Shown here: positions 17,782 through 27,586 of the stretch, in pieces | Numbering within the stretch: the stretch's first letter is position 1 | Layout of the letters: each line of letters starts with the position of its first letter | Assembly (NCBI RefSeq): GCF_002222615.2 | Contig: NZ_CP022412.2 | Span: 992,001 to 1,056,000 of the forward strand | Source of the DNA: Bacteroides caccae | GTDB taxonomy: Bacteria; Bacteroidota; Bacteroidia; Bacteroidales; Bacteroidaceae | Length of the DNA: 64,000 bases | Direction of reading: 5' to 3' | Position numbers and translations under genes: made by a program | The notes under the pieces: model-generated | The model's database searches: none | Seen by the model: the letters and a program-made list of their open reading frames with translations, nothing else | Told to the model about the DNA's origin: nothing

Positions 17782-20700
17782 ATGAGAGAAAAACGATGGC
17801 TGCTATGTTTTCTAGTGGCAATGTGCTGCACGTTTAGTGCATGGGCTTTACCGTCACAAGACAAGACGGTAACTTTGAAACTGCACAATGTCTCTATCGA
17901 GACTGTTTTGGATGCAGTGAAGAAACAAACAGGTGTGAATATGTTGTATAATTCACAAATGTTCAAAGGAGTGCCTCCGGTGTCGATTGATGCGAAAAAT
18001 GAGAAATGGGAGATCGCACTTAAGTTGATTCTTAATCCTCAGGGATTTGATTATGTGGTGAAGGACGGCATTGTGGTGATTCGCAAAATGCAGGCGGAAA
18101 AACGGGAAAACCGTATTCGCGGTATGGTTGTTGATTCGAATAGAGATCCGATTCCCGGAGCCAGTATTATTGTGAAAGGTACTCGTACAGGTACTTCAAC
18201 AAACATTGAAGGTGAGTTTACGCTGGATGTGAAAAATGACAAAGTGACTTTGGAGGTCTCTTTTATCGGAATGAAAAAACAAACACTTCAGGTGGATGCT
18301 ACCCGTAAGAAGATGCTTGAAATAACTATGGTGGACGATGTGAAAACATTGGAGGATGTAGTCGTTACGGGATACAGTAATGTTCGTAAATCCAGCTTTA
18401 CGGGTAGTTCTACGCAAATAACAGGTGATGAATTGCGCAAGGTGTCACAGACGAATGTACTTGACGCCATGCAGTCGTTTGATCCTTCTTTCCGCTTGAT
18501 GACTAATACGCAGTTTGGCTCCGATCCTAATGCGTTGCCTGAAATGTATATTCGCGGACGTTCGGGGGTAGGTGTCAGAGATTTGGACAAGAATCAACTG
18601 TCTAAATCGAATCTGGAGAATAATCCGAATCTTCCTACATTTATTATGGATGGATTTGAGGTTAGCATTGAAAAGGTATATGACTTGGATCCTAGCCGTA
18701 TAGAGAGTATGACTATCCTTAAAGATGCTGCCGCTACGGCTATTTACGGTTCGCGTGCCGCTAACGGTGTAGTGGTAATTACTACTGTTGCTCCAAAACC
18801 GGGCGAAGTTCGTGTTTCTTACAATTTCACCGGTACATTGGAAATGCCCGATTTGCGCGATTATAGTTTGGCAAACGCTTCGCAGAAACTGGAAATGGAA
18901 CGTCTTGCCGGACTTTTTGAGAATACTGATTTTGGAACTGAAATCTATGATTACAACCGGAAATTTGCTGAGATTCAACGTGGTGTAGATACCGATTGGA
19001 TGGTATTGCCTCTGCGAAATGCATTCGATCATAAACACAGTCTTTTCATAGAAGGAGGTACGCAAAATCTGCGTTGGGGTGTAGATGCATCTTATAATGG
19101 AGCGAACGGTGTGATGAAAGGTTCTGGCCGTGATCGTTACAGTGTTGGTTTTTCTTTGGATTATCGAATGAAGTCTTTGCAAGTGAAGAACACTGTATCG
19201 TTTACTCATTCCAAATCAAAAGAGTCGCCTTATGGTTCTTTTAGTGATTATACTATTTTGCAGCCGTATGATACACCTTATAATGATAATGGTACATTGA
19301 AAGAAAATTTAAAATTTTCGCAAGTTAGTGGCGGACGCGTGGCTAAAAACCCGTTATATGAAGCGACTCTTGGCAATTATACTTGGAGTGCTTATGATGA
19401 AGTATCCAATAATTTGAGCTTAAATTGGTATCTGACTGATTATTGGACCGTCAGGGGGCAATTCAGCGTGAACCGCAAGTATTCTAACGGAGAACGGTTC
19501 ATTGATCCGTTATCTTCAAAAACAACAGCTTCCCCTCGTGACGGTGGTCATAATTTGGGTGACCTCTATGTAGATAATGGAAACAATTTGAGTTGGAATG
19601 CAAATGCGGCTTTATATTATACACGCTCTTTCAATAAACATAATTTGAATTTGTCTGTGGCTTGGGAAGCATCTTCCGGCTCATCAGATGCGACAAGTGC
19701 TCATTATCGTGGATTCCCGAACGGACAATTTCATTCGCCGAATTATGCAGCCGAGATATATGAAAAGCCGTCGCGTACCGAAGGAACCTCACGTATGGTT
19801 AGTACGTGGGCTACCGGAAACTATACATGGAACGATATCTATTTAGCTGATTTTTCCGTTCGTTTTGACGGTTCATCTGATTTTGGTTCCAAACAGCGCT
19901 GGGCACCTTTCTTCTCAGGAGGTTTGGGAGTGAACATTCATAATTATGAATTCCTAAAAGGTAATGAGATAGTCAATAAATTGAAGGTACGCGCATCGTA
20001 TGGCCGGACTGGTAAGGCTAGTTTCCCGTCTTATGCTGCTACAACCATGTATGAGGCGCTTTTTGATGAATGGTATGCAACAGGCTTTGGCGCAGTGCTA
20101 AAAGCTTTAGGAAATAACAACTTGAGTTGGGAAAAGACTGATAAGTTTAATGTAGGTATTGAAATGCAATTTCTGAATCGGCGCTTAACAGTAGATGCGG
20201 ATTATTACCATGATAAGACCATTGATTTAGTGAACGATGTCAGTTTGTCTCAAACTTCAGGTTTCTCTAGTTATAAAGACAATATGGGCGAAGTGTTGAA
20301 TCAGGGATTTGAGTTGCAGGTGCGTGGTGAAGTATTTCGTAATCGTGACTGGTTGGTAGCTCTGTGGGGAAATATGGCACACAATAAAAATAAGATTGTG
20401 AAAATATCAGATTCACAACGTGCCTATAATCTACGTGTAGAACAATTTTATCAGAATTCTGCGAATGAAGAGTATGGTCGCTATAATGCTCAATATGCAG
20501 TACCTATATCTCAATATGAGGAAGGACAGTCACTTACTTCCATTTGGGCTGTGAAGTCTTTGGGTATTGATCCCACTACGGGTAAGGAAATATTCCTGAA
20601 TCGTGATGGTAGCGTGTCCGATACTTGGAATGCCACTCAGGAAGTGGTTGTTGGTAATACAGAACCTAAATTCAACGGTTCTGTTGGGTTTAATCTTGCC

Positions 20701-21123
20701 TATAAAGCATGGAGCTTGTTTGCGGCTTTCCAATACGAATGGGGCGGACAGGAGTATAATCAGACTTTGGTGGATCGGGTAGAAAACGCCAGAATACAAT
20801 ATCAAAATGTAGACTTGCGTGTGTTGACCGACAGATGGAAACAACCGGGAGATATTGCTCAGTTTAAAGATATTAAAAACGCTGATAATGTCACCATGCC
20901 GACTTCACGCTTCGTTCAGGACAAGGCTTATCTGCGCTTGAGTGCATTGACTTTGAGCTATGATTTTAATCGGGAGTGGATAAAGAAACATTTGGGGATG
21001 AATATGCTTCGATTGGAAGCAAGTACACGCGATTTTATTAACTGGAATTCTATCCGTCAAGAGCGAGGCTTAAGCTATCCGAAGTCATGGACGGTCGATT
21101 TCTCTATTAAAGCACAATTCTAA
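17782..21123 (+). CDS. SusC/RagA-family TonB-linked outer-membrane transporter with signalling (STN) domain
   Basis: A 1113-residue transporter. It has a signal peptide (REKRWLLCFLVAMCCTFSAWA), then an STN domain (about 30-100; LKLHNVSIETVLDAVKKQTG) of the type that talks to FecR, a carboxypeptidase-like CarbD domain (about 110-195; IRGMVVDSNRDPIPGASIIVKG), a plug (about 205-340; the LKDAAATAIYGSRAANGVVVIT signature spans about 312-333), and a 22-strand barrel ending in VDFSIKAQF, with a terminal Phe as required for outer-membrane insertion. It forms a lidded pair with the SusD gene 10 bases downstream. The substrate is probably peptide, given the three S9 peptidases in the operon; this is inference. 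Confidence 0.97.
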   Translation: MREKRWLLCFLVAMCCTFSAWALPSQDKTVTLKLHNVSIETVLDAVKKQTGVNMLYNSQMFKGVPPVSIDAKNEKWEIALKLILNPQGFDYVVKDGIVVIRKMQAEKRENRIRGMVVDSNRDPIPGASIIVKGTRTGTSTNIEGEFTLDVKNDKVTLEVSFIGMKKQTLQVDATRKKMLEITMVDDVKTLEDVVVTGYSNVRKSSFTGSSTQITGDELRKVSQTNVLDAMQSFDPSFRLMTNTQFGSDPNALPEMYIRGRSGVGVRDLDKNQLSKSNLENNPNLPTFIMDGFEVSIEKVYDLDPSRIESMTILKDAAATAIYGSRAANGVVVITTVAPKPGEVRVSYNFTGTLEMPDLRDYSLANASQKLEMERLAGLFENTDFGTEIYDYNRKFAEIQRGVDTDWMVLPLRNAFDHKHSLFIEGGTQNLRWGVDASYNGANGVMKGSGRDRYSVGFSLDYRMKSLQVKNTVSFTHSKSKESPYGSFSDYTILQPYDTPYNDNGTLKENLKFSQVSGGRVAKNPLYEATLGNYTWSAYDEVSNNLSLNWYLTDYWTVRGQFSVNRKYSNGERFIDPLSSKTTASPRDGGHNLGDLYVDNGNNLSWNANAALYYTRSFNKHNLNLSVAWEASSGSSDATSAHYRGFPNGQFHSPNYAAEIYEKPSRTEGTSRMVSTWATGNYTWNDIYLADFSVRFDGSSDFGSKQRWAPFFSGGLGVNIHNYEFLKGNEIVNKLKVRASYGRTGKASFPSYAATTMYEALFDEWYATGFGAVLKALGNNNLSWEKTDKFNVGIEMQFLNRRLTVDADYYHDKTIDLVNDVSLSQTSGFSSYKDNMGEVLNQGFELQVRGEVFRNRDWLVALWGNMAHNKNKIVKISDSQRAYNLRVEQFYQNSANEEYGRYNAQYAVPISQYEEGQSLTSIWAVKSLGIDPTTGKEIFLNRDGSVSDTWNATQEVVVGNTEPKFNGSVGFNLAYKAWSLFAAFQYEWGGQEYNQTLVDRVENARIQYQNVDLRVLTDRWKQPGDIAQFKDIKNADNVTMPTSRFVQDKAYLRLSALTLSYDFNREWIKKHLGMNMLRLEASTRDFINWNSIRQERGLSYPKSWTVDFSIKAQF

Positions 21124-21133
21124 GTATACCATT

Positions 21134-22648
21134 ATGATACAAAAAATATATACTACGTTTATTTCTTTTGCGTTTGCAGCCTTGACACTTTCTTCGTGTT
21201 CAGATTGGCTGGACCTTTATCCTTCCGACGAGATAAAGGAGGAATACTTGTTTTCTTCCGGTGATGGTTTTCGTACAGCGACGAATGGTATTTATCGGAA
21301 AATGGCCACTTTCGATTTGTATGGAAGTAACCTTACTTGGGGAATTCTGGATGCTTGGGCCCAGGCTTATTACATAGAGCAAGCTCCAAGTATAGCTGGT
21401 GGAACCCCCATGAGAAAGATAGCAGAGCTTGCTTTTAAAAATACCGAATTGGTTCCTGTTACTGATGCAATGTGGAAAGCCGCTTGGAATGTGGTTGCCA
21501 ATTGTAATGAATTGGCTCAGCAAGCGGTTCAAGCTGACCCTAATCTTTTTTATGGACTTGACAGTGAACGCCAGATGATTTTGGGAGAAGCTATTGGATT
21601 GCGTGCATTTGTGCAATTTGATTTGCTTCGTATTTATGCTCCGTCTCCTTCATCTGTTGGTTTTAGAGAAGATAACCGTACTTTTATTCCTTATGTCAAT
21701 GTTTATCCCAGTTATATTAACGATCATCAGACGGTTAATTATTGCTTGGAACAGATTATTGCTGATTTGAAGGAAGCACAGCGTATATTGGAGGAAGTTG
21801 ATAAAGAATCCAAGATGAATGCAAACTCTAGATTTAACATCAATGAAGTCTCTCAAAGCCAGTTTGCAGGATCTAGAGGATATCGTTTGAATTATTATGC
21901 GGTAACAGCAGAATTAGCTCGTGTTTATTTGTATGCAGGAAAGAATGCGGAAGCTTATGCAGAAGCCAAAAAAATCATTGATGAAGAAAGTGAAACAGGT
22001 TATTTTAAAGCATCAACCAGTTCATCAGGTTTCAGGAATGGAAATATGAAGATGTATAATGATATTATTTTTGGGCTTTATTCCCCCAAGGAATTAGTGG
22101 AATGGGATCAGGAAATAAATCATGGTTCCGACGGCTCTAGTGAGGAACATTATCTGTGTCTTGATAGCGAGGTGGCAAAAGAATTATATGGAGATGAAAA
22201 GGACAGTGATTGGCGGTTTAAGTATCAACTGGAAGAAATGTATTATGGATATTATTATCGTACTTTGAAATATTACAAACAGACGGAGAGTACTACTGTC
22301 GGAATAACAAATAATCAGACAATTCCTATGATACGTATGTCTGAAGTGTATTACATTGCCGCTGAAGCAATTTTTGATACTAATCCCCAAGAAGCGCAGG
22401 GGTATTTGGAATTGGTGAAGAAAGGAAGAGGAGTATCAAAGAAGTTTGATAATGTCACAAATAAGTCAGAGTTTATAAACTTGCTGGTAAATGATGCCCG
22501 TCGTGAGTTCTTAGGTGAAGGACAGATTTTCTATATGTATAAACGGTTGAATCGGACGATGCCTGCCAGTTCTTATTATAGTAATCCCGTGTTACCAACT
22601 GACGAAAATATGATATTACCTAAGCCCGATTCGGAGTCAAACATTTAA
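21134..22648 (+). CDS. SusD/RagB-family substrate-binding lipoprotein
   Basis: A 504-residue surface lipoprotein. The signal peptide ends in a lipobox (LTLSSC), followed by SDWLDLYPSDEIKEEYLF, the usual SusD N-terminus. The helical TPR-like core includes NCNELAQQAV, GLRAFVQFDLLRIYAPSP and the C-terminal RREFLGEGQIFYMYKRLNR signature. It forms the lid of the SusC barrel encoded 10 bases upstream and sets substrate choice. It is a little shorter than many glycan-binding SusD proteins. No glycan-binding preference can be read. Confidence 0.96.
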   Translation: MIQKIYTTFISFAFAALTLSSCSDWLDLYPSDEIKEEYLFSSGDGFRTATNGIYRKMATFDLYGSNLTWGILDAWAQAYYIEQAPSIAGGTPMRKIAELAFKNTELVPVTDAMWKAAWNVVANCNELAQQAVQADPNLFYGLDSERQMILGEAIGLRAFVQFDLLRIYAPSPSSVGFREDNRTFIPYVNVYPSYINDHQTVNYCLEQIIADLKEAQRILEEVDKESKMNANSRFNINEVSQSQFAGSRGYRLNYYAVTAELARVYLYAGKNAEAYAEAKKIIDEESETGYFKASTSSSGFRNGNMKMYNDIIFGLYSPKELVEWDQEINHGSDGSSEEHYLCLDSEVAKELYGDEKDSDWRFKYQLEEMYYGYYYRTLKYYKQTESTTVGITNNQTIPMIRMSEVYYIAAEAIFDTNPQEAQGYLELVKKGRGVSKKFDNVTNKSEFINLLVNDARREFLGEGQIFYMYKRLNRTMPASSYYSNPVLPTDENMILPKPDSESNI

Positions 22649-22689
22649 GTGTGATACTATTTTAGAATAACTACTTAAAAGAAACGAAA

Positions 22690-23448
22690 ATGAAGAAAAG
22701 ATATGCTATATGGGGAGTGTTGTTTTGCAGCGTATGTCTGATGCTCGCTTCATGTGAAGAGAAGGGATTGTTGGTCAGCAGCAACGACACAGCCTATTTA
22801 AAATTCGTTAACGATATGACTAAGGATACTACTACAGTATCTTTTAAAATGTATAATGAAGGTGAGGATGCTGAGATACCGATAGAGGTTTCTGTTTATG
22901 GGCAGATGCAGGATGAAGATTTACATTTCAATGTAATTGCAGATGTCGAACGTACTACTTTGCCGGCTAATTTGTATGTATTGCCTGCAGATTGTAAGAT
23001 TAGAAAAGGATTGCTTACGGATACTATTTATGTAACATTGAAGAATGATCCGATATTGAGGGCAGAAACGAAGATATTAGCGTTACAGGTTGTAGAAGCA
23101 AATACTGTGAAACAAGGTGATTATTTGTATTCGCGTGCTCTCATTTCTGTCACCGATCGTTTGTTTAAACCCGATTGGTGGTCGGTAAACGATGCTGGGA
23201 CGGAGGAAAACCCAGGAAATTCGGTTGATTGGTATTATTTAGGTGAGTACTCAGAAAAAAAGTATCAGATGTTTTTGGACGAGTTGAAAAAGGATGATAT
23301 AGTGTTTGATGGAAAGAATAAGCAAGTGTTGCGTAAGTATTCATTGAGATTGAAGAATACCTTGAAGCAGATGAACGCAGGAAAGGATATGGAAGATTGG
23401 GTGAAAGATGAGAATGATAATGTGATTACTGTGGAAGTGGCAGGGTAA
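22690..23448 (+). CDS. DUF4843 domain lipoprotein
   Basis: A 252-residue lipoprotein with signal peptide and lipobox (VCLMLASC, followed by EEKG). The N-terminal domain has TAYLKFVNDMTKDTTTVSFKMYNEGEDAE in two parts, typical of DUF4843, a family regularly placed right after susD. Its position is that of the SusE/SusF-like surface proteins, so it may help bind substrate at the cell surface. The gene lies 41 bases after susD and 18 bases before the next lipoprotein gene, within the same operon. Confidence 0.85.
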   Translation: MKKRYAIWGVLFCSVCLMLASCEEKGLLVSSNDTAYLKFVNDMTKDTTTVSFKMYNEGEDAEIPIEVSVYGQMQDEDLHFNVIADVERTTLPANLYVLPADCKIRKGLLTDTIYVTLKNDPILRAETKILALQVVEANTVKQGDYLYSRALISVTDRLFKPDWWSVNDAGTEENPGNSVDWYYLGEYSEKKYQMFLDELKKDDIVFDGKNKQVLRKYSLRLKNTLKQMNAGKDMEDWVKDENDNVITVEVAG

Positions 23449-23466
23449 ATTATAAAATTGCAAAGT

Positions 23467-25173
23467 ATGAGAAAATTAGGAATATATGCAGTGATAGTAG
23501 TTTTAGTTGGAGTTGTTTCCAGTTGTTTGGATGATGATAACAACTATAACTACAAGCAGATAAATGAAATGCAAGGTGGTGCGCTCAATTTTGAGAACTT
23601 TAATTTGGATTATAGTGTGATAGAAGGAGAAGAATTGGTATTGGCACCTACATTTAAGTTTACAATAGATAGTATTACACCGGATGTTAGCTATGAATGG
23701 TATGTAGATAAGAAGTTGCAGACAGGCGAAACTGGTCCCACTTATACATTTAAAGCCGAAAAGAGTGGCACATATCAAGTGACATTTGCGGTAACAGATA
23801 ATAAGACGGGGGTTCAGTTCGGAAAATCCACAACCATTAATGTGAGATCTATCTATCAGCGTGGCTGGGTGATTTTGTCGGATGATGGCGGGCGATCTGT
23901 GCTCCATTTCATTGTGCCCACAACACAACGTTATCAGGTAACGTATGGTGGAGAGACGTTCACTCGCGATTCGTTGGTCTATCATATAGTGAAACGTGAT
24001 ATTATCTCCAATCTTGGCTCAAATCCGAAAGGGTTAATGAACAATATTGGTGAAATGGATTATAATAGCGAATATGGGATTAGCGTGTATGACGAGTTGG
24101 TGGTGAAGCAAGATCGTTGGGTCGAACTTAATGGTAATACGTTGGAACGTGAGGTATATACGGATGAAGAATTTCATGGAGATATTCCTGCTGATTTTTC
24201 TCCGGTAGAAGCTGCTATGACTTTTTCATCCAAAGCGCTACTAGACGAGAATGGATTGATTTATTGGGAAAAAAAGGCGGATGTGACGGATTTCCATGCA
24301 GGTACTTATATGCCCATAGGATTAAATAATAATACCCGGTTCAGTCGTTTATTCCAAGCCTACAAGTTTAATGATTATATTACAGATGTGATGCTTGCAC
24401 TGACGGAAGAAGATAATTCATTGGTTGGAATCTTGGATATGGGATATGCTACTAGTGGTACAGTAATTACTGAAAATTCCAGCTATACAAGTGGAAATAT
24501 GTATAATATCACTGATCCGAGTGGCGAAGATCATTTTTCGAATATAGAGAAGACTGTGGTGGATGCATTACCTGCTCCGTATAACTCTGGAAATGATATA
24601 ACAGAGTCTGAACCATATTGGACTGTTCTGCTGAAAGATGAAGCGACATCGGTGTATGAATTACGTTATTTCGGATTGGAGGCTGAAAGAAGGTATGTTG
24701 GCTGTCTGGAAGGTTGGTATTACGAGGCCTCTTTGGGTGTTATCAATGATTATCGTGGTATGGCTAATTTTGGAAACAAGCGTTATGTAGTCATTGCCAG
24801 CGGAAATCAACTTTATTATTATCAATATGGATGGGATGCTTATGGAGATGTGGAATATAGAGGTGAATTGATGCCATTGGGGGAACCCTTACCTGCGGCT
24901 GTTAAGACATTGTCGGGTATGGATGTAACCACCAACTTATATAAACAGAAGTATCCTTACGCTGGGCAATTAGGCGTTGCTCTGGAAGACGGAAGTTTCT
25001 ATATATTCGGTGTTGTAGAAACAAGATTGGAAGATGGGACGTGTACAGAGGTTTCTCTTAAACAACAATTCCCGAATGAAACTACCTCGGAAGAAAACAA
25101 GAAGTTTGGTAAAATAGTAGATGTCCTTTATAAACTGGGACGCGGTATGGATTATATGTCATTTGCGTTCTAG
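23467..25173 (+). CDS. PKD-like family surface lipoprotein
   Basis: A 568-residue lipoprotein. A TTG at 23458 is in frame, but the ATG at 23467 (MRKLGIYAVIVVL) gives a proper lipoprotein signal (GVVSSC, then LDDDNNYNY). Residues about 40-125 form a PKD-like beta-sandwich (SYEWYVDKKLQTGETGPTY, KSGTYQVTFAVTDNKTG). The remainder is beta-rich with no catalytic motif and contains repeated WxxLLKD or GCLEGWYYE segments. The combination DUF4843 plus PKD-like lipoprotein next to SusCD is common in Bacteroidota. A role as an accessory surface binder is inferred. Confidence 0.82.
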   Translation: MRKLGIYAVIVVLVGVVSSCLDDDNNYNYKQINEMQGGALNFENFNLDYSVIEGEELVLAPTFKFTIDSITPDVSYEWYVDKKLQTGETGPTYTFKAEKSGTYQVTFAVTDNKTGVQFGKSTTINVRSIYQRGWVILSDDGGRSVLHFIVPTTQRYQVTYGGETFTRDSLVYHIVKRDIISNLGSNPKGLMNNIGEMDYNSEYGISVYDELVVKQDRWVELNGNTLEREVYTDEEFHGDIPADFSPVEAAMTFSSKALLDENGLIYWEKKADVTDFHAGTYMPIGLNNNTRFSRLFQAYKFNDYITDVMLALTEEDNSLVGILDMGYATSGTVITENSSYTSGNMYNITDPSGEDHFSNIEKTVVDALPAPYNSGNDITESEPYWTVLLKDEATSVYELRYFGLEAERRYVGCLEGWYYEASLGVINDYRGMANFGNKRYVVIASGNQLYYYQYGWDAYGDVEYRGELMPLGEPLPAAVKTLSGMDVTTNLYKQKYPYAGQLGVALEDGSFYIFGVVETRLEDGTCTEVSLKQQFPNETTSEENKKFGKIVDVLYKLGRGMDYMSFAF

Positions 25174-25213
25174 AAGAGCTTTAAAAGCGTTTTTTTGATA
25201 ATAAATAACCATT

Positions 25214-27568
25214 ATGGTATTAAAACAACTTTTTATTGCCGGCAGCTTGTCTTTTACTCTTGCATTGCAAGGATGGGGACAAGTTCCTGCCGAGCATGAT
25301 ACGGTACAAGCCAATTATGAGTTGGCAGAGAAGTTTCATGAATTTACATTAGGGGGAAAACTGTCTAATAATAGTATGTCCCTTTATCCGCATGAAATCA
25401 ATGATACGGATAATTTCTGGTTTGATTTTACGACTTCGGCAGGTAAACACTACTATTATGTCAACCCCAAGGAGGGAAAGAAGGAGTTACTCTTCGATAA
25501 CGAGGAAATGGCTATGCTGCTTTCCGGTTTAACTCATGAGGTTGTGAATCCGGTAAGGTTGGATTTGTCAGAATTAAAGTTCGCAAAAGATCAAAAGTCA
25601 TTTGTATTCAGTTACAGGTCGAAAAAGTATGATTACAATCGAATTACCCGCAAATTGAAAGAGGTGGAGGAGAAAAAGGCAGATGACAGAGATGCCGAGC
25701 CGATATATTCATGGATGAATTTTTCTCCGGATAAGAAGTACATACTGTATGCGAAAGACCATAACTTGTATGTGAAGGGCAACAAGGCATTGGGAGTAGA
25801 TACTACGGAAGTGCAATTGACTACGGACGGAGTCCCTGATTTTTCGTATGCTCGTGAGGAGGATGCGGGGGAGAATGGTGAAGTTCCTTCTAATGCTCGT
25901 TGGTGTCCTGATAGCCGGCATGCATATATTGTGCTTGATGATAATCGGAAATTGCGTGACTTTTGGGTGATTAATTCGATTTCGGACAAGCCGGAGTTGA
26001 AGAAATATAAGTATGAATTTCCGGGAGATAAATATGTAACCCAGAATGAACTTGTAATCATTGATATTGTAGAACGGACTGCGAGAAAAGCGAAGATACA
26101 AAAGTGGAATGACCAGTATGTGATGCCTTTTAGTGTAACGTCGGATAGCAAGTATGTCTTTTTTGAACGTACCAAACGTACATGGGATGAGGTAGACGTG
26201 TGTTCGGTCAATACCTCTACCTTGGAGGTCAAAGAACTGATTCATGAGGTGGATAAGCCTTATCGTGATCCGCATGCGCGTAGCGTGGAAGTTCTGAATG
26301 ATGGAAAAGATATTCTATTTCGTTCCGAACGTACAGGGTGGGGACACTATTATCATTACGACGGTCAAGGGAACCTGAAAAATGCGATATCTTCAGGACC
26401 GTGGGTAAGCGGACATATTGCCGCTATTGATACGCTGCAACGTACGGTTTATTTTTATGGATATGGAGATGACCCGAAGATCAATCCGTTTTACTATCGT
26501 TTGTATAAGTCCAATATGGATCGTGAGGGAGCAACTCTACTCACTAAAGAAGACGGGCAGCACCGGGTAATCTTTTTGAAGTCTAGGCGCTACTTTATTG
26601 ATACATTCTCAAGAGTCGATATGGAACCGAAGATATTATTGAAGGACAATACCGGCAAGGTGATTATGGAGTTAGCAAAGCCTGATTTAAGTCAGGTATA
26701 TGCCGCCGGTTGGAAGAAGCCGGAAAATTTTGTGGTGAAAGCTGCCGATAATGTTACGGATTTGTATGGAGTGATGTGGAAGCCGTCTAATTTTGATCCG
26801 GAAAAGAAATATCCGATTATTTCGGTTGTTTATCCGGGACCATACTTCGGGTTCGTTCCTACTAACTTTACGTTGGATGATAGCTATTGTACCCGTATGG
26901 CGCAGCTTGGCTTTATTGTAATCACTGTAGGCCATAGGGGAGATACTCCGATGCGTGGAAAGGCATATCACCGTTACGGTTACGGCAATATGCGTGATTA
27001 TCCGTTGGAAGATGATAAGTATGCTATTGAGCAGTTGGCTCAGCGCCACTCGTTTATTGACGGTAAGAAAGTTGGTATCTACGGACATTCCGGTGGCGGA
27101 TTTATGGCTGCGGCTGCTATCTGCACTTATCCGGACTTTTATAAGGCTGCCGTTTCTTGTTCCGGAAACCATGATAATAGTATCTATAACCGTGGTTGGG
27201 GAGAATGTTACAATGGTGTAAGAGAAGTAGAGAAGGTGGTGAAAGACAGTCTGGGTAACGAGACCAAAGAATATGAATACAAGTTTAGAGTAAAGTCGAA
27301 TGCAGAGATAGCCAAGAATCTGAAAGGACACTTGATGCTTGTAACCGGAGATATGGATAAGAACGTGAATCCTGCACATACATACCGTATGGCTCAGGCT
27401 TTGATTGAGGCCGGTAAGGATTTCGATATGCTTGTCATTCCCGGAGCCGGTCATGGATATGGCTCTGCCGATGAGTATTTTGAGAAGAAAATGTACCGTT
27501 TCTTTGCCAAACATTTGCTAGGTGATACCCGTGCAGACTATTGGGGAGATATTAACCGTAGTAAATAA
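25214..27568 (+). CDS. S9 family peptidase, DPP-IV type (first of tandem pair)
   Basis: A 784-residue exported serine peptidase. A signal peptide (FIAGSLSFTLALQGWG) is followed by an eight-bladed propeller (about 40-530) and an alpha/beta-hydrolase domain (about 540-780). The nucleophile is Ser626 in GIYGHSGGGF; the acid is probably Asp in TGDMDKNVNP and the base His in GAGHGYG. The family removes dipeptides, usually after proline or alanine, from oligopeptides. It lies 40 bases after the PKD-like gene and 18 bases before its paralogue. It would act in the periplasm on peptides brought in by the SusCD pair. Confidence 0.94.
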   Translation: MVLKQLFIAGSLSFTLALQGWGQVPAEHDTVQANYELAEKFHEFTLGGKLSNNSMSLYPHEINDTDNFWFDFTTSAGKHYYYVNPKEGKKELLFDNEEMAMLLSGLTHEVVNPVRLDLSELKFAKDQKSFVFSYRSKKYDYNRITRKLKEVEEKKADDRDAEPIYSWMNFSPDKKYILYAKDHNLYVKGNKALGVDTTEVQLTTDGVPDFSYAREEDAGENGEVPSNARWCPDSRHAYIVLDDNRKLRDFWVINSISDKPELKKYKYEFPGDKYVTQNELVIIDIVERTARKAKIQKWNDQYVMPFSVTSDSKYVFFERTKRTWDEVDVCSVNTSTLEVKELIHEVDKPYRDPHARSVEVLNDGKDILFRSERTGWGHYYHYDGQGNLKNAISSGPWVSGHIAAIDTLQRTVYFYGYGDDPKINPFYYRLYKSNMDREGATLLTKEDGQHRVIFLKSRRYFIDTFSRVDMEPKILLKDNTGKVIMELAKPDLSQVYAAGWKKPENFVVKAADNVTDLYGVMWKPSNFDPEKKYPIISVVYPGPYFGFVPTNFTLDDSYCTRMAQLGFIVITVGHRGDTPMRGKAYHRYGYGNMRDYPLEDDKYAIEQLAQRHSFIDGKKVGIYGHSGGGFMAAAAICTYPDFYKAAVSCSGNHDNSIYNRGWGECYNGVREVEKVVKDSLGNETKEYEYKFRVKSNAEIAKNLKGHLMLVTGDMDKNVNPAHTYRMAQALIEAGKDFDMLVIPGAGHGYGSADEYFEKKMYRFFAKHLLGDTRADYWGDINRSK

Positions 27569-27586
27569 GACAATAGATAAGATTTT

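Noticed and set aside
26687..27514. A 275-codon open frame on the minus strand
   Set aside because: It is antisense to the catalytic domain of the first S9 peptidase and has no signal or domain.
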